A stretch of DNA of 64,000 nt from Trinickia acidisoli (GTDB lineage: Bacteria; Pseudomonadota; Gammaproteobacteria; Burkholderiales; Burkholderiaceae). Each line of letters begins with the position of its first letter. Position 1 is the first letter of the stretch. Positions 8,796 to 21,464 of this stretch are shown piece by piece. The stretch is from positions 496,001 through 560,000 of the forward strand of contig NZ_JAFLRG010000001.1 of NCBI RefSeq assembly GCF_017315725.1. The letters are read 5' to 3'. Below the pieces are notes generated by a model, which did not search any database, was not told the DNA's origin, and worked only from the letters and a program-made list of their open reading frames with translations. The position numbers and the translations under genes are program-made.

Positions 8796-9578
8796 CTAAT
8801 CGAGAAACAGGTAGTTCGTCATCGCCAGCGCTCGCTGATACGTCCCCAGCGATTGAATGTCGAGCGTGTAGGCGTCGCCGGCCGCGCCGAGCGATGCGAA
8901 CACTGGCAGCAAGTGCTCGTCGGTCGGATGCATATACACCGCGTGCGGCGCGCGGCGCCGATAGTCGAGCAGCGATTCGACGTCGCGCTCGGCTAGTCGT
9001 GCTTCGAACCAATCGGTGAATTCGGCCACCCGCGGATCGGCGTCGCCCGGCTTCGCGCCGAAGTCGGCCGCGCGCAGGTTGTGCGTGATCTGGCCCGAGC
9101 CGACGATCAATACCCCGTCGCCCGCCAACGGCCGCAGTGCGCGTCCGACCGCGTAGTGATGCGCGGGATCGCGGTGCGGTTGGATCGACAACTGTGCAAC
9201 CGGCACGTCGGCTTGCGGAAACATCAGCAGCAACGGCACCCAGGCACCGTGATCGAGCCCATGGGGCTGCGTCTGCGCGGCTATCGCTGCCGCATCGAGC
9301 AGAGCGGCTGCCTCGCGAGCCACTTCAGGCGCGCCCGGCGCAGGGTATTGGAGTTCATACAGCGCGCGCGGAAAGCCGTAGAAGTCATGGATCGTTTCGG
9401 GCGCCTCGGCCGTGCTGGCAACGGGCATCTGCGTGCCCCAATGCGCCGAGAGGATCAGGATGGCGCGCGGGTGCGGCAGGCGTGCGGCAAGCGTAGCGAA
9501 TTCGCCCGACGGCATCGCAGGGTCGATCGGCAAGGTTGGTGCGCCGTGAGACAAGAAAAGCGAAGGTAAGCGTGACAT
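8796..9578 (-). CDS. ygiD: DODA-type extradiol ring-cleavage dioxygenase (YgiD-like)
   Basis: A 260-residue class III extradiol dioxygenase. The metal ligands seem to be His11 in LSHGAP, His46 in SAHWGTQ, and a later His in SGQITHNL; HGAWVPLLLMFPQAD is also conserved. Members include the bacterial 4,5-DOPA dioxygenases, which are broad-substrate catechol openers. The start at 9578 (MSRLPSLF) places the first metal site at the usual position; the ORF extends to 9620 without family sequence. Confidence 0.85.
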   Translation of the reverse strand: MSRLPSLFLSHGAPTLPIDPAMPSGEFATLAARLPHPRAILILSAHWGTQMPVASTAEAPETIHDFYGFPRALYELQYPAPGAPEVAREAAALLDAAAIAAQTQPHGLDHGAWVPLLLMFPQADVPVAQLSIQPHRDPAHHYAVGRALRPLAGDGVLIVGSGQITHNLRAADFGAKPGDADPRVAEFTDWFEARLAERDVESLLDYRRRAPHAVYMHPTDEHLLPVFASLGAAGDAYTLDIQSLGTYQRALAMTNYLFLD

Positions 9579-9746
9579 GGCATGGGAGCGCGCGGGGCGC
9601 GGCCTGAGATCAGTGGGCAATGCGACTGCCGTGACTATATGCCGCCGCGCGCAAGCGATAAACGGGCTTTCTGGAAACGAACCGTGTCACCGCAGTTGCG
9701 AATGCGCGCCCGGCACAGAGGCGCGCGTCGTACGCATGGCACACGC

Positions 9747-10343
9747 TCATGCCTCGCCGCGCAACCCCGCCCAAGCCGCGGCCAGCGCGGGGCCGAGCGC
9801 GAACATATCGAGGACGCGCGCCACGGTGTCGTCGACCATCTCGTCGATCGAGGCGGGCCGGTTGTAAAAAGCCGGTAGGGGGGGGAAGATCACGCCGCCC
9901 ATTTCGGTGACGGCCGTCATATTGCGCAGATGCGCCAAGTTCAGTGGCGTCTCGCGCGCCAGCAGCACGAGGCGCCGGCGCTCTTTCAACGTCACGTCCG
10001 CTGCGCGCGCGATCAGGTTGTCGGACAGCCCATGCGCGATGCTGGCGAGCGTCTTCATCGAACAGGGCGCGACGATCATGCCGTCCGTTGCGAACGAGCC
10101 TGACGCGATGCTTGCACCGACATCGCGCACGCTGTGGACGACGTTGGCCAGCGGATGGACCTCATCCTTCGTCAAACCGAGTTCGTGCTGAAGATTGAGC
10201 CAGCCCGCGCCGGAGACGACGAGGTGCGTCTCGAGCCCCTCGATGCGGCGCATCGTTTCGAGCAGACGGACACCGTAGATCGCACCCGTGGCGCCGGTGA
10301 TCGCGACGATCAACCGGCGCGGCGGCGCACTGGCGGGCGACAT
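9747..10343 (-). CDS. ubiX: flavin prenyltransferase UbiX
   Basis: UbiX makes the prenylated FMN cofactor used by UbiD-type decarboxylases, including the ubiquinone pathway enzyme. The protein starts with the Rossmann-like IVAITGATGAIYGVRLLE and has the conserved APCSMKTLASIAHG and LLARETPLNLAHLRNM stretches. From 10343 it is 198 residues, normal for the family. An in-frame ATG at 10415, just after the grxD stop, would add 24 residues and is a real alternative. It is downstream of grxD on the same strand, so probably cotranscribed. Confidence 0.9.
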   Translation of the reverse strand: MSPASAPPRRLIVAITGATGAIYGVRLLETMRRIEGLETHLVVSGAGWLNLQHELGLTKDEVHPLANVVHSVRDVGASIASGSFATDGMIVAPCSMKTLASIAHGLSDNLIARAADVTLKERRRLVLLARETPLNLAHLRNMTAVTEMGGVIFPPLPAFYNRPASIDEMVDDTVARVLDMFALGPALAAAWAGLRGEA

Positions 10344-10426
10344 GGCGGAAGCGTCGGAGCCAACGGACAAGCGCGCGGCGGCCGGCGATGCGCCGGTGCC
10401 GGACGCGTGGCCCATGACCTGTGGCC

Positions 10427-10738
10427 TTAAGCCGCGGCGAAGAGCTGTTGCAACTCGCCCGACTGATACATCTCCATCATGATGTCCGAGCCGCCGACGA
10501 ATTCGCCCTTCACGTAGAGCTGCGGGATGGTGGGCCAATTCGAGAATTCCTTGATTCCCTGACGGATTTCCTCGTCCTCGAGGACGTTGACCGTCTTGAA
10601 TTGATCGACCCCGCACGCCTTCAGAATCTGCACGGCACGGCCCGAAAAGCCGCACATCGGAAACTGCGCGTTGCCCTTCATGAAAAGGACGACTGCGTTT
10701 TCGTCGACGACTTGCTTGATGCGTTGTTGCGTATCCAT
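10427..10738 (-). CDS. grxD: monothiol glutaredoxin Grx4/GrxD
   Basis: A 103-residue CGFS-type glutaredoxin that carries and delivers Fe-S clusters. The active-site motif is C29-G-F-S32, preceded by [10 protein letters not shown]. The [19 protein letters not shown] stretch forms the glutathione-binding cis-Pro and GG motif. In related genomes grxD sits directly after prmC; here a histidine kinase gene is between them. Confidence 0.95.
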   Translation of the reverse strand: MDTQQRIKQVVDENAVVLFMKGNAQFPMCGFSGRAVQILKACGVDQFKTVNVLEDEEIRQGIKEFSNWPTIPQLYVKGEFVGGSDIMMEMYQSGELQQLFAAA

Positions 10739-10823
10739 GACTGACCTTGTTTCTTTGCGCCACGCGCGAAACGATAAAAGATAGATCGAAATGATAGCGG
10801 ATTTCGCCCGCGCGGGCCGGCGC

Positions 10824-12878
10824 TTACCGCCGCGCCTGCGGCGCGTCGGCGAGCATCCGGCTCAGCTTGTTCGCCAACTCGGCATACGTGAACGGTTTCG
10901 AAAGCAGATTGATGCCGGGATCGAGCCGCCCGTGGTGAACGATCGCGTTGCGTGCGTAGCCCGTCGTGAACAGCACCGGCAACTCGGGCCGGCTCGCCCG
11001 CACGGCGTCGGCGAGCTGGCGTCCGTTCATGCCGCCCGGCAGCCCGACGTCAGTGAACAACAGACGGATCTCGGGCCGCTCGCCGACCAGACGCAAGGCA
11101 CTCGCGCCATCCGCCGCCGTCACGACGCGGTAGCCGAGTTCGCGCAGCATATCGGTCGTCGACGTGCGCACGCTTTCGTCGTCCTCGACCACGAGAATCG
11201 TTTCGCCGACGCGGCTGGCCGGCACGGGCCGGTGGTCGGCTTGCTCGTCCTCGACGGCATCGCCGGTCAGGCGCGGCAGGAACAGCTTGACCGTCGTGCC
11301 TTCGTCGACCTCGCTGTAGATCCGCACGTGTCCGCCCGATTGCTTGACGAAGCCGTAGACCTGGCTCAGCCCGAGCCCCGTGCCGTGACCGATTTCCTTG
11401 GTCGTGAAAAACGGCTCCATCGACCGCTCCAGGACATCCTTTGTCATGCCCATGCCCGTATCGCTCACGGCGAGCATGACGTATTGCCCGGCCTCGAGCC
11501 CATCGAAACGCGAGACATACGATTCGTCGAGCGAGCAGTTGGCCGTCTCGATGATCAGCTTGCCGCCGCCCGGCATGGCGTCGCGCGCATTCACGGCGAG
11601 GTTCAAGAGCGCGCTTTCGAGCTGGTTGGCATCGATCAAGACGCGCCACAGGCCGGCCGCGTTGACCGCTTCGATCGAAATGGCTTCGCCGAGCGTGCGG
11701 CGCAACAGATCCGACATGCCGCCGACGAGCCTGCCGACGTCGGTCGGTTTCGCGTCGAGCGTCTGCCGCCGCGAAAACGCCAGCAGACGCCGCGTCAGAT
11801 TGGCGGCGCGCTCGGCCCCGCGCAGCGCGTTGTCGACGAAGCGCTGCATGTCCGCGCTTTGCGGCGCTTGCTCGAAGTTGCCGACACGCCGCTGGAGCCC
11901 TTCGAGGCTGCCGATCACGACCTGCAGCAGATTGTTGAAATCGTGCGCGATGCCGCCCGTCAGTTGGCCGATCGCTTCCATCTTCTGCGACTGCCGCAAC
12001 TGGGCTTCGACGTTGCGCTTCTCGGTCAAATCGCGGGTGACTTTGGCGAAGCCGATGACGTCGCCTTCAGGGCCGACGATTGCATCGACCAGCACGTTGG
12101 CCCAGAAGCGCGAGCCGTCCTTGCGCACGCGCCAGCCTTCGCCCTCGAACTTGCCCGTGCGCGCGGCGCTGGACAGGACCGAGCGCGGCACGCCGTTGCG
12201 TTGGTCCTCTGGCGTATAGAAGCGCGAGAAGTGCTGGCCGATGATTTCGTCGGCTCGATAGCCTTTGATTCGTTGCGCACCCGCGTTCCAGCTCGTCACG
12301 TAGCCGTCGGCGTCGAGCATGAAGATGGCGTAATCGACGACGCTGTCGACGAGCAGGCGAAAGCGTTGCTCGCTTTCCTTGAGCTGCGCCGACGCCTCAT
12401 GTCCGCGACGCGCGTCGGCGCTACGCGGCTGCGCCGCTTCGCGCGCCTCGAACAGTACGAATGCGATACGGCCGGCATCGTCGCGCGCGGGACGCAGTGT
12501 CGTATCGAAAACGGGAGACGCATCGTTGGGCCCGGCCGGCGGTAAAGGCAGATCGAGCGATACCGTTTCGCCCGCCGCGGCGCGCGCGACGGCTTGCCGC
12601 AGCGCTTCGCGCATTTCGGACCGCTCCGTCGAGGGCGGTAACGCGTCGGCCAGCGAATGCCCGGTGAGTTCGGCTAGCGGCGTCAAGCGCGCGCCGAGTT
12701 CGTTGCGGTTGCATTCGAGCACGGTGCCGTCCGGGCTCAGCAGTGCGACGAACGCCGACATTTCGTCGAGCGCAATGCGAGCGAGCTTGTTCTGCATCAG
12801 CTCGGGCGGCTCTCCCTGGTGCAGCTCAGTCCCGCGAATGACCAGTCGTTCGCCGATATGGGGCAGGAGGCGCTTCAC
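10824..12878 (-). CDS. hybrid PAS sensor histidine kinase with receiver domain
   Basis: A 684-residue protein with no evident membrane segment. It has a first PAS-like region (about 35-145), a second PAS domain (about 168-290, with [16 protein letters not shown] and [14 protein letters not shown]), a HisKA domain with phospho-acceptor His312 in [12 protein letters not shown], a HATPase domain with [16 protein letters not shown] and GHGTGLGLS, and a C-terminal receiver with Asp610 in LLFTDVGLP. It is a soluble hybrid kinase; the signal and downstream partner are unknown. It lies between prmC and grxD, in the same direction as both. Confidence 0.9.
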   Translation of the reverse strand: MKRLLPHIGERLVIRGTELHQGEPPELMQNKLARIALDEMSAFVALLSPDGTVLECNRNELGARLTPLAELTGHSLADALPPSTERSEMREALRQAVARAAAGETVSLDLPLPPAGPNDASPVFDTTLRPARDDAGRIAFVLFEAREAAQPRSADARRGHEASAQLKESEQRFRLLVDSVVDYAIFMLDADGYVTSWNAGAQRIKGYRADEIIGQHFSRFYTPEDQRNGVPRSVLSSAARTGKFEGEGWRVRKDGSRFWANVLVDAIVGPEGDVIGFAKVTRDLTEKRNVEAQLRQSQKMEAIGQLTGGIAHDFNNLLQVVIGSLEGLQRRVGNFEQAPQSADMQRFVDNALRGAERAANLTRRLLAFSRRQTLDAKPTDVGRLVGGMSDLLRRTLGEAISIEAVNAAGLWRVLIDANQLESALLNLAVNARDAMPGGGKLIIETANCSLDESYVSRFDGLEAGQYVMLAVSDTGMGMTKDVLERSMEPFFTTKEIGHGTGLGLSQVYGFVKQSGGHVRIYSEVDEGTTVKLFLPRLTGDAVEDEQADHRPVPASRVGETILVVEDDESVRTSTTDMLRELGYRVVTAADGASALRLVGERPEIRLLFTDVGLPGGMNGRQLADAVRASRPELPVLFTTGYARNAIVHHGRLDPGINLLSKPFTYAELANKLSRMLADAPQARR

Positions 12879-13034
12879 CGTATGCTCCGCTGGAAGGTCG
12901 ATTGATAAGCGCTTGCGCCAGGCCGATCTCTTGGCGCGTGAGAGGATAGATCATATCAGTGCCGACAATGCACCTATCCATGTTAGATGGGGTTCGGACG
13001 ATTGGGAACGTTCGGGTGACGGCGGCGCGGCGCA

Positions 13035-13922
13035 TCAAGCGCGCGAACCGCCCGTCGCGCGTTCGATCCCAGCCAGGTCCGGTCGCGACTGCACGTTCGT
13101 GAAGCCCGATGCGGCCAGCAGTGTTCGAACCTGGGCCGCTTGGTCGTAGCCGTGCTCGATCCACAAATGTCCATATTCAGCGAGAAACGAGCCTGCGCCG
13201 GCCACGATGGCGCGAATCGCCGATAGTCCGTCCGCGTCGTCCGTGAGCGCCCCCCTCGGCTCGAAGCGCAGATCGCCCGTATCGAGATGCGGGTCGCCGG
13301 CGGCGATGTAGGGTGGGTTGCTGACGATCGCGTCGAAGACGGCGGAAGGTGGCAGCGGCGCGTACCAATCGCCCTGCTGCCACGCAATCGGCCCGCCGGG
13401 GCGCGACGGATCGAGCAGCTTGGCGGCGTTGCGCGTCGCGACGGCAAGCGCGCCCGGCGAACGGTCGACAGCCCAAACGCGCGCATCGGGCCGTGCCGAT
13501 GCGATGGCGACGGCGATCGCGCCGCTGCCCGTGCCGAGATCGAGCACCCGCGCGTGCGGGGTCGCCGCGATTGCGGCCAGCGCGGTCTCGACGAGCAACT
13601 CGGTCTCGGGGCGCGGAATCAACACCTCGGGCGTGACCTCGAAGGACAGCCCGTAGAACTCGCGCGCACCGACGATCTGCGCGATCGGTTCGCCCGCGAC
13701 GCGCCTTGCTTCGAGCGCGCGAAAGCGTGCCTGCGCCGCGACATCGAGCGGCTCGTCGGCGCGCGTGATCAACTCCGTGCGCCGCCAACCCAGCACATGG
13801 GCGACCAACACGCGGGCTTCGAGCGCAGATAGCAGCGATGCACGCAGCAACGCACCGGCGGTGACCGGTGGCGTGGGCGTAGGGGTGAGCATAGGTGTGG
13901 GCATGAGCGGGCCGGAAGTCAT
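13035..13922 (-). CDS. prmC: peptide chain release factor N5-glutamine methyltransferase PrmC
   Basis: PrmC methylates the glutamine of the GGQ loop in release factors. The 295-residue protein has the SAM motif DLGTGSG at 128-134 and the catalytic NPPY at 202-205, plus LIPRPETELLVE near residue 101. The N-terminus has a Thr-Pro repeat (about residues 8-19) coded by a repetitive GTGGGCGTA-like stretch; ATGs at 13904 and 13892 would remove part of it. It follows prfA, its substrate gene, by 24 bases. Confidence 0.95.
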   Translation of the reverse strand: MTSGPLMPTPMLTPTPTPPVTAGALLRASLLSALEARVLVAHVLGWRRTELITRADEPLDVAAQARFRALEARRVAGEPIAQIVGAREFYGLSFEVTPEVLIPRPETELLVETALAAIAATPHARVLDLGTGSGAIAVAIASARPDARVWAVDRSPGALAVATRNAAKLLDPSRPGGPIAWQQGDWYAPLPPSAVFDAIVSNPPYIAAGDPHLDTGDLRFEPRGALTDDADGLSAIRAIVAGAGSFLAEYGHLWIEHGYDQAAQVRTLLAASGFTNVQSRPDLAGIERATGGSRA

Positions 13923-13946
13923 GGCGCGGGCGCGACGGGCGGCGCG

Positions 13947-15029
13947 TCAGTCGGCGTCCCCGAGCGAGGCCAGCAGCTCGGCTTGATGCTCGCTGACGAG
14001 CGCGGCGATGAGCTCGTCGAGATCGCCGTCCATCATCGCGTCGAGCTTATAGAGCGTCAGATTGATCCGATGGTCGGTCAGCCGGCCTTGCGGGAAGTTA
14101 TAGGTGCGGATGCGCTCGGAGCGGTCGCCCGAGCCGATCAAGCTTTTGCGCGTCGCCGCTTCCTTCGCGTGCTGCTCGTGAGACTGCTTGTCCTTGATGC
14201 GCGCGGCGAGCACCTTCAGCGCGCGGTCTTTGTTCTTGTGCTGCGAGCGGTCGTCCTGGCATTCGACGACGATGCCCGTCGGCAAGTGCGTCACGCGCAC
14301 GGCCGAATCGGTCTTGTTGATGTGCTGGCCGCCCGCCCCCGACGCGCGGAACGTATCGATGCGCAAGTCGGCCGGGTTGATCTCGACTTCGCCGATCTCG
14401 TCGGCTTCGGGCATCACCGCGACGGTGCAGGCCGACGTATGGATCCGGCCTTGCGTCTCGGTGGCCGGCACGCGCTGCACGCGATGGCCGCCCGATTCGA
14501 ACTTGAGCCGCGAGTACGCGCCTTGGCCCGCGATGCGAACGATCACTTCCTTGTATCCGCCCAGATCGGACTCGCTCTCCGACATCATCTCGACTTGCCA
14601 GCGCTGGCGCTCGGCGTAGCGCAGATACATGCGCAGCAGGTCGCCGGCGAACAGCGCCGATTCGTCGCCGCCCGTGCCTGCGCGGATTTCGAGGAAGATG
14701 TTGCGCTCGTCGTTCGGGTCCTTGGGCAAAAGCATCTTGCGCAGGTCTTCCGCGATCTGCGTCATTCGGTCGCGCGATGCTCGGACTTCCTCTTCGGCGA
14801 ATTCGCGCATCGACGCATCGGCCAGCAGTTCCTGCGCCGTCGCCGCATCGGTGCGGGCCTGGCGCCAGAGCGCGTAGTGCTCGACGACGGGGCCGATCTC
14901 CGCGTGCTCGCGCGTGAGCTTGCGGTACTGGTCGAGATTGGCCGTCACGTCGGCGCGGCTCAGCAGATCGTTCAGTTCGGCCAGCCGTGTCGTCAACTGG
15001 TCGAGCTTCTGTTGAATGCTCGTTTTCAT
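13947..15029 (-). CDS. prfA: peptide chain release factor 1
   Basis: A 360-residue class I release factor that reads UAA and UAG. It has the RF1 tripeptide P188-A-T190 in the codon-recognition loop and the universal GGQ at 233-235. Length and start are standard for the family. It lies between hemA and prmC, the usual order in Burkholderiaceae. Confidence 0.97.
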   Translation of the reverse strand: MKTSIQQKLDQLTTRLAELNDLLSRADVTANLDQYRKLTREHAEIGPVVEHYALWRQARTDAATAQELLADASMREFAEEEVRASRDRMTQIAEDLRKMLLPKDPNDERNIFLEIRAGTGGDESALFAGDLLRMYLRYAERQRWQVEMMSESESDLGGYKEVIVRIAGQGAYSRLKFESGGHRVQRVPATETQGRIHTSACTVAVMPEADEIGEVEINPADLRIDTFRASGAGGQHINKTDSAVRVTHLPTGIVVECQDDRSQHKNKDRALKVLAARIKDKQSHEQHAKEAATRKSLIGSGDRSERIRTYNFPQGRLTDHRINLTLYKLDAMMDGDLDELIAALVSEHQAELLASLGDAD

Positions 15030-15113
15030 GGTGCGGAGCGAGGCTCCCCGAAAAGAAAGTGGAAGGGTCCGACGGGAAGGGCGCGGGTGCGGACGCTGGC
15101 GCGGGGAGCGCCG

Positions 15114-16409
15114 CTAATGCTCGGATGAATCAGGGCGCTTGGCGTGCCCGTAGAAGCCGCCGAGCAACTCGACGAGCGTGGCCCGCTCGTCGCTGCTCGC
15201 GCGGTTGAGCGCATGGGTCGGGCCGTGAATCAGCTTGTTCGTCAGCGCTTGCGAGAGGGCCTCGAGCACCTTGGCCGGGTCGTCGCCGCGCGAGAGCATC
15301 TTCATCGCGCGTTCGAGCTCGGCGCGGCGCAGCAGGTCGGCTTGCGTGTGCATGTGCCGGATCACGGGCACGACGCTGCGCGCATCGAGCCATTGCATGA
15401 AGCCTTGCACGCGCGTTTCGATGATCGCTTCGGCCTGTGCGACGGCGGCTTGGCGTGAGGCGTTGCCTTCGCGCACGATCGCGCCGAGATCGTCGACCGT
15501 ATAGAGAAAGACGTCCTGCAACTCGGCGACTTCGGACTCGATGTCGCGCGGCACGGCCAGATCGACCATGAAGATCGGGCGGCGGCGGCGCGCCTTGACC
15601 GCGCGCTCGACGGCGCCGAGCCCGACGATCGGCAGTGTCGACGCCGTGCACGAGACGATGATGTCGAACTCATGCATGCGCGCGGGCAGATCGGCGAGCG
15701 GCATCGCGTGACCGCCGAAGCGCTCCGCGAGCTTGGCCCCGCGCTCGATCGTGCGGTTGGCGACGACGAGCTCGCGCGGGTTCTGCGCCGCGAAGTGGGC
15801 TGCGCAAAGTTCGATCATCTCGCCGGCGCCGATGAAGAGGACGCGCTGGTTCGAGATTTTGTCGAAGATGCGCTGGGCGAGCCGCACGGCCGCCGCGGCC
15901 ATCGAGACCGACTGCGCGCCGACGGCCGTCGTGCCGCGCACTTCCTTCGCGACGGCGAACGTGCGCTGGAAGAGCTGGTTCAAGTACGTGCCGAGCGCGC
16001 CCGCCTCGGATGCCGAACGCACGGCATTTTTCATCTGTCCGAGGATTTGCGTTTCGCCGAGCACCATCGAGTCGAGGCCCGAGGCGACCCGGAACGCGTG
16101 CCGGACGGCCTCCGATTGCGGCAGCGCGTACACGTGCGGCGCGAGATCGTCCACCGACAGCCCGTGGTAAGCCGAGAGCCAGTGCAGCGCCGCGTCGCGC
16201 GCGGTGCGCTCGTCCGTGGCGCAGTACAGTTCGGTGCGATTGCAGGTGGACAGGATGGCGGCTTCGGGTGCGCTGAGCGACGTGCGCCCGCGCCAGAGGT
16301 CTTGGAAGGCGTCGAGCGCCGGCTTCAACTGTTCGAGCGGAAACGCCACGCGCTCGCGTAACGCGACGGGCGCCGTGTGGTGATTGATTCCGATCGTGAG
16401 CAGTTGCAT
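15114..16409 (-). CDS. hemA: glutamyl-tRNA reductase
   Basis: HemA reduces glutamyl-tRNA to glutamate-1-semialdehyde, the first committed step of C5 haem synthesis. The 431-residue protein begins [19 protein letters not shown], has the catalytic Cys56 in STCNRTELY, and an NADPH-binding [12 protein letters not shown] stretch. The ORF is open to 16757, but the family N-terminus fixes the ATG at 16409. It is the first gene of the hemA-prfA-prmC set. Confidence 0.97.
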   Translation of the reverse strand: MQLLTIGINHHTAPVALRERVAFPLEQLKPALDAFQDLWRGRTSLSAPEAAILSTCNRTELYCATDERTARDAALHWLSAYHGLSVDDLAPHVYALPQSEAVRHAFRVASGLDSMVLGETQILGQMKNAVRSASEAGALGTYLNQLFQRTFAVAKEVRGTTAVGAQSVSMAAAAVRLAQRIFDKISNQRVLFIGAGEMIELCAAHFAAQNPRELVVANRTIERGAKLAERFGGHAMPLADLPARMHEFDIIVSCTASTLPIVGLGAVERAVKARRRRPIFMVDLAVPRDIESEVAELQDVFLYTVDDLGAIVREGNASRQAAVAQAEAIIETRVQGFMQWLDARSVVPVIRHMHTQADLLRRAELERAMKMLSRGDDPAKVLEALSQALTNKLIHGPTHALNRASSDERATLVELLGGFYGHAKRPDSSEH

Positions 16410-16719
16410 ACGTGGGGGTGCTGTGGCCGCCCTTGAATGCGAACGGCGCCGATATTTCAGCCGGTTATTATAACGGCTACTCCCGGTGGCTTGCCGAGCC
16501 CGCGTGCGCCGGCGCGCAATACGCAAAGTGGGGAGCGGCCGGCGGCGAATGCGGGTTGCCTTGGCCGCGCGGCGCTCCTGGCGGCTCCGAAGGCGGGCAA
16601 GCGTCTTCCCGTCGAATCTCCTTAAATAGAGACAATAAGAGACTAACCATGCGATTTCGCTGTTTCCTTCGCGGCTGCGTACCCGGCGGCGAAGCAACCT
16701 ATGGCACGGGGAGGTACTG
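16410..16719. promoter_or_regulatory. divergent region between hemA and small membrane protein gene
   Basis: The 310-base gap contains a perfect minus-strand TATAAT at 16467-16472, about 58 bases upstream of the hemA ATG, though its -35 (GGCAAG) is poor. The rest shows no gene. The plus-strand gene at 16720 has a strong ribosome site but no obvious promoter. Confidence 0.4.
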
Positions 16720-16974
16720 ATGGGCTGGCCCGGCATCATCGTGCTCGGCATCGCCATTGCGCTTGCCGGTTGGTGGCTTCACCCGCTGCGCCGCCTCAGT
16801 CGTGCCGGTCTCTCCATTGCTTTGATAGCTGGTGTCGCTGCCGCGGCAGCCGCGAAAATGGCGGGTGACGTGTCCGGCCTTTTTCATGACGGCGAAACGC
16901 TCGAATGGCCCGTTTGTACGGGCATAGCGCTTCTTGCCGTCGCGGTGGCGGTTGGCCTTGCCCGCCGTCGCTGA
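16720..16974 (+). CDS. small hydrophobic membrane protein
   Basis: An 84-residue protein with three likely membrane segments at about residues 3-20, 28-46 and 66-80. GGGAGG sits 6 bases before the ATG, a strong translation signal. It is followed after 15 bases by the aminopeptidase gene, so the two are probably in one transcript. I do not recognise a family. Confidence 0.7.
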   Translation: MGWPGIIVLGIAIALAGWWLHPLRRLSRAGLSIALIAGVAAAAAAKMAGDVSGLFHDGETLEWPVCTGIALLAVAVAVGLARRR

Positions 16975-16989
16975 ACTCAGGTGATTTCG

Positions 16990-18825
16990 ATGAACGATCG
17001 TTTCTCCCACGACGCCCCGCTTGGCGAGCGCGACTCGCCGATCGCCGGCCGGCTTGCCCGGCTGCGCGAAGCGATGGCGCGCGCAGGGCTCGCCGCCTAT
17101 GTCGTGCCTTCGTCCGACCCGCATCTGTCCGAATACTTGCCCGAGCGCTGGCAAGCACGTCAATGGCTGTCGGGCTTCACGGGCTCGGCCGGCACGCTCG
17201 TCGTCACGGCCGATTTTGCCGGCGTCTGGGCCGACGGCCGGTATTGGGTGCAGGCCCAGGCCCAGCTTGCCGGGACCGGCATCGCCCTCATGAAAATGGC
17301 GGGAGGCCCGCAGGGGCAAGCCTATGTCGACTGGCTCGCGCAGCGGCTCGCGGCCGGCGAGCGCGTCGGCGCGGACGGCGCCGTGCTCGGGCTCGCGGCC
17401 GCGCGCACGCTGCGGGAAGCGCTCGATGCGCGCGCCGTCGCGCTCGTCACCGATCTCGATCTACTCGAATCAGTGTGGACCGATCGGCCCGCGCTGTCCG
17501 CCAGCCCGATCTACGAGCATGCGCCGGCGCACGCCTGTGTCGAACGGTCGGACAAGCTCGCACTCGTGCGCGCGACGATGCGCGAATGCGGAGCCCAGTG
17601 GCATTTCATCTCGACGCTCGACGACGTGGCTTGGCTCACGAACTTGCGCGGCGCCGACGTCAACTTCAATCCGGTATTCGTCGCGCACGCACTCGTGGGT
17701 CTTGACGAGGCCGCGCTGTTCGTCGGCGCGGGCAAGGTGCCGCCCGACATCGTCGATGCGCTCGCGCGCGATGGCATCCGCGTGGCACCGTATGAGCAAG
17801 CTCGCACGGCGCTCGCCGCACTGCCCGGCGGCGCGACGCTCTTGATCGACCCGGGCCGCGTCACCCTCGGGCTGCGCGAAGCCGTGCCCGCGGCCGTGCG
17901 CGTCGTCGAGGCGGTGAATCCGTCGACGTTCGCGAAGTCGCGCAAGACGCCTGATCAAGCCGAGCGCGTGCGGCGCGCGATGGAGCACGACGGCGCGGCG
18001 CTCGCCGAGTTCTTCGCCTGGTTCGAAGCGGCGCTCGGCCACGAGACGATCACCGAACTCACGATCGACGAACGCCTCACGGCCACGCGCGCTCGGCAGC
18101 CCGGCTTCGTGTCGCCGAGCTTCGCGACGATCGCGGGATTCAACGCGAACGGCGCGATGCCGCACTATCGAGCGACGGCGGCCGCCCATGCGAGCATCGA
18201 AGGCAACGGCCTGCTGCTCATCGATTCGGGCGGCCAATACGTGACGGGCACGACCGACATCACGCGAGTGGTGCCCGTCGGCACGGTCGGCGCGGCGCAA
18301 AAGCGCGATTTCACGATCGTCCTCAAAGGCATGATCGCGCTGTCGCGGGCCCGGTTTCCGCGCGGCGTGCGCGGCCCGATGCTCGATGCGATCGCGCGCG
18401 CGCCGATCTGGGAGGCGGGCATCGACTATGGGCACGGCACGGGCCACGGCGTCGGCTATTTCCTGAACGTGCACGAAGGCCCGCAAGTGATCTCGCACTA
18501 TGCGCAGCCCGACCCGCATACGGCGATGGAAGAGGGCATGATCACGTCGGTCGAGCCGGGTGTCTATCGGCCTGGCCAGTGGGGCGTGCGGATCGAGAAT
18601 CTGGTGCTGAGCCGCGCGGACGGCGAGACCGAGTTCGGCGCATTCCTCGCTTTCGAGACGCTGACGCTGTGTCCGATCGATACGCGCTGTGTGATGCCGT
18701 CGCTCTTGCGCGAGGACGAGCGGGCCTGGCTGAATGCCTACCACGAGACGGTGCGGGCCCGTGTGGGGCCGCTCGTCGGTGGCGACGCCAAGGCGTGGCT
18801 CGATGCGCGCACGCAGCCGATTTGA
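16990..18825 (+). CDS. Xaa-Pro aminopeptidase (aminopeptidase P, M24B)
   Basis: A 611-residue three-domain enzyme that removes N-terminal residues before proline. Two creatinase-like N-terminal domains precede an M24 pita-bread domain. Metal ligands appear in LLIDSGGQYVTGTTDITR (two Asp), GHGTGHGVG (His), TSVEPGVY (Glu) and RIENLVL (Glu). The long C-terminal extension fits the eukaryotic-like APP1 subgroup rather than E. coli PepP. The ATG at 16990 has AGGTGA at good spacing; a GTG at 16981 would overlap that site. Confidence 0.9.
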   Translation: MNDRFSHDAPLGERDSPIAGRLARLREAMARAGLAAYVVPSSDPHLSEYLPERWQARQWLSGFTGSAGTLVVTADFAGVWADGRYWVQAQAQLAGTGIALMKMAGGPQGQAYVDWLAQRLAAGERVGADGAVLGLAAARTLREALDARAVALVTDLDLLESVWTDRPALSASPIYEHAPAHACVERSDKLALVRATMRECGAQWHFISTLDDVAWLTNLRGADVNFNPVFVAHALVGLDEAALFVGAGKVPPDIVDALARDGIRVAPYEQARTALAALPGGATLLIDPGRVTLGLREAVPAAVRVVEAVNPSTFAKSRKTPDQAERVRRAMEHDGAALAEFFAWFEAALGHETITELTIDERLTATRARQPGFVSPSFATIAGFNANGAMPHYRATAAAHASIEGNGLLLIDSGGQYVTGTTDITRVVPVGTVGAAQKRDFTIVLKGMIALSRARFPRGVRGPMLDAIARAPIWEAGIDYGHGTGHGVGYFLNVHEGPQVISHYAQPDPHTAMEEGMITSVEPGVYRPGQWGVRIENLVLSRADGETEFGAFLAFETLTLCPIDTRCVMPSLLREDERAWLNAYHETVRARVGPLVGGDAKAWLDARTQPI

Positions 18826-18862
18826 ACGGGGCGTACGCTCCAATGCCGAGAAAGGAATTCGC

Positions 18863-19492
18863 ATGAAGCCGAAAGTCGTCGTTTTCGATTTCGGCGGGGT
18901 GCTCATCGACTGGAACCCCGACTATCTCTACCGCAAGCTGATTCCTGACGCCGATGAGCGCCGCCGCTTCTTGACGGAAGTCTGCACGATGGACTGGGTG
19001 GTGAGGCAAGACGCCGGCCAATCGATCGCATCGGGCACGGAGGAACTCGTCGCTCGTTTTCCACACGAGGCCGAGCGCATTCGCGCGTTTTACGGGCGCT
19101 GGGAGGAGATGATCGGTGGCGTTTTCGCGGAGGGCGTCGCGCTCGTCGACAAGCTGGAGGCGGCCGGCGTGCCGCTGTTCGGGCTGACGAATTGGTCGAA
19201 CGAGACGTTTCCGTACGCTTGGGAACACTTCCCCGTATTGCGCCGGTTTCGCGACATCGTCGTGTCGGGCCGCGTGAAGCTCGCGAAGCCCGATCCGCGT
19301 ATCTATGCGGAGACGGGCGCTCGCATCGAGCGCCACGTGCCCGGCATCGCGCCGAACGAGATCGTGTTCATCGACGACAACCCCAAGAACACCGATGCCG
19401 CTGCTGCTGCGGGCTGGCATGGCGTGCACCATACGAGCGCCGAGGCGACCGAAGCGAAACTGCGCGCGTTGGGTTTCGCGTTCGGGGATTGA
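18863..19492 (+). CDS. HAD family hydrolase
   Basis: A 209-residue HAD-superfamily protein, closest in look to the haloacid-dehalogenase/YihX group. Motif I is VVFDFGGVLIDW, motif II FGLTNWS, the motif III lysine is in VKLAKPDP, and motif IV is FIDDNPKN. The Gly in place of the second motif I Asp is common in this branch. The start is the ATG at 18863 with AAAGGA upstream. It follows the aminopeptidase gene closely. The substrate is unknown. Confidence 0.85.
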   Translation: MKPKVVVFDFGGVLIDWNPDYLYRKLIPDADERRRFLTEVCTMDWVVRQDAGQSIASGTEELVARFPHEAERIRAFYGRWEEMIGGVFAEGVALVDKLEAAGVPLFGLTNWSNETFPYAWEHFPVLRRFRDIVVSGRVKLAKPDPRIYAETGARIERHVPGIAPNEIVFIDDNPKNTDAAAAAGWHGVHHTSAEATEAKLRALGFAFGD

Positions 19493-19615
19493 GCATCTCC
19501 ACGAGCGGCCCATCGCGCGCTTTCGTTTTGCATCCTGTGCACCGCCTGCGGCGTGCGCTCGTTCGCGATCGATCTCCAACGATCTCGAACGAGCCGGCAC
19601 GCCCCAGCTTGCCGA

Positions 19616-21283
<1,668 letters not shown>

Positions 21284-21464
21284 GTGCTTGAGTGAACGAA
21301 ACGAGCTGCCGCCTTCGCGAGCGAGGCGGCGTGCGGGTGAATGAAGGTGAAACGAGGAAAGCGTGAACGCCTGCAACGCGCCATTTTATCAATCGGCTCG
21401 CGCGTGCGTGGACGCACGCGCGAGCGAAGGCGAAGACGAGCGGCCGGACGCGTAGTTGGGACGG

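Noticed and set aside
10791..12545. 584-codon plus-strand frame antisense to the histidine kinase
   Set aside because: It is Arg/Asp/His-rich with no domain pattern and mirrors a well-supported gene.
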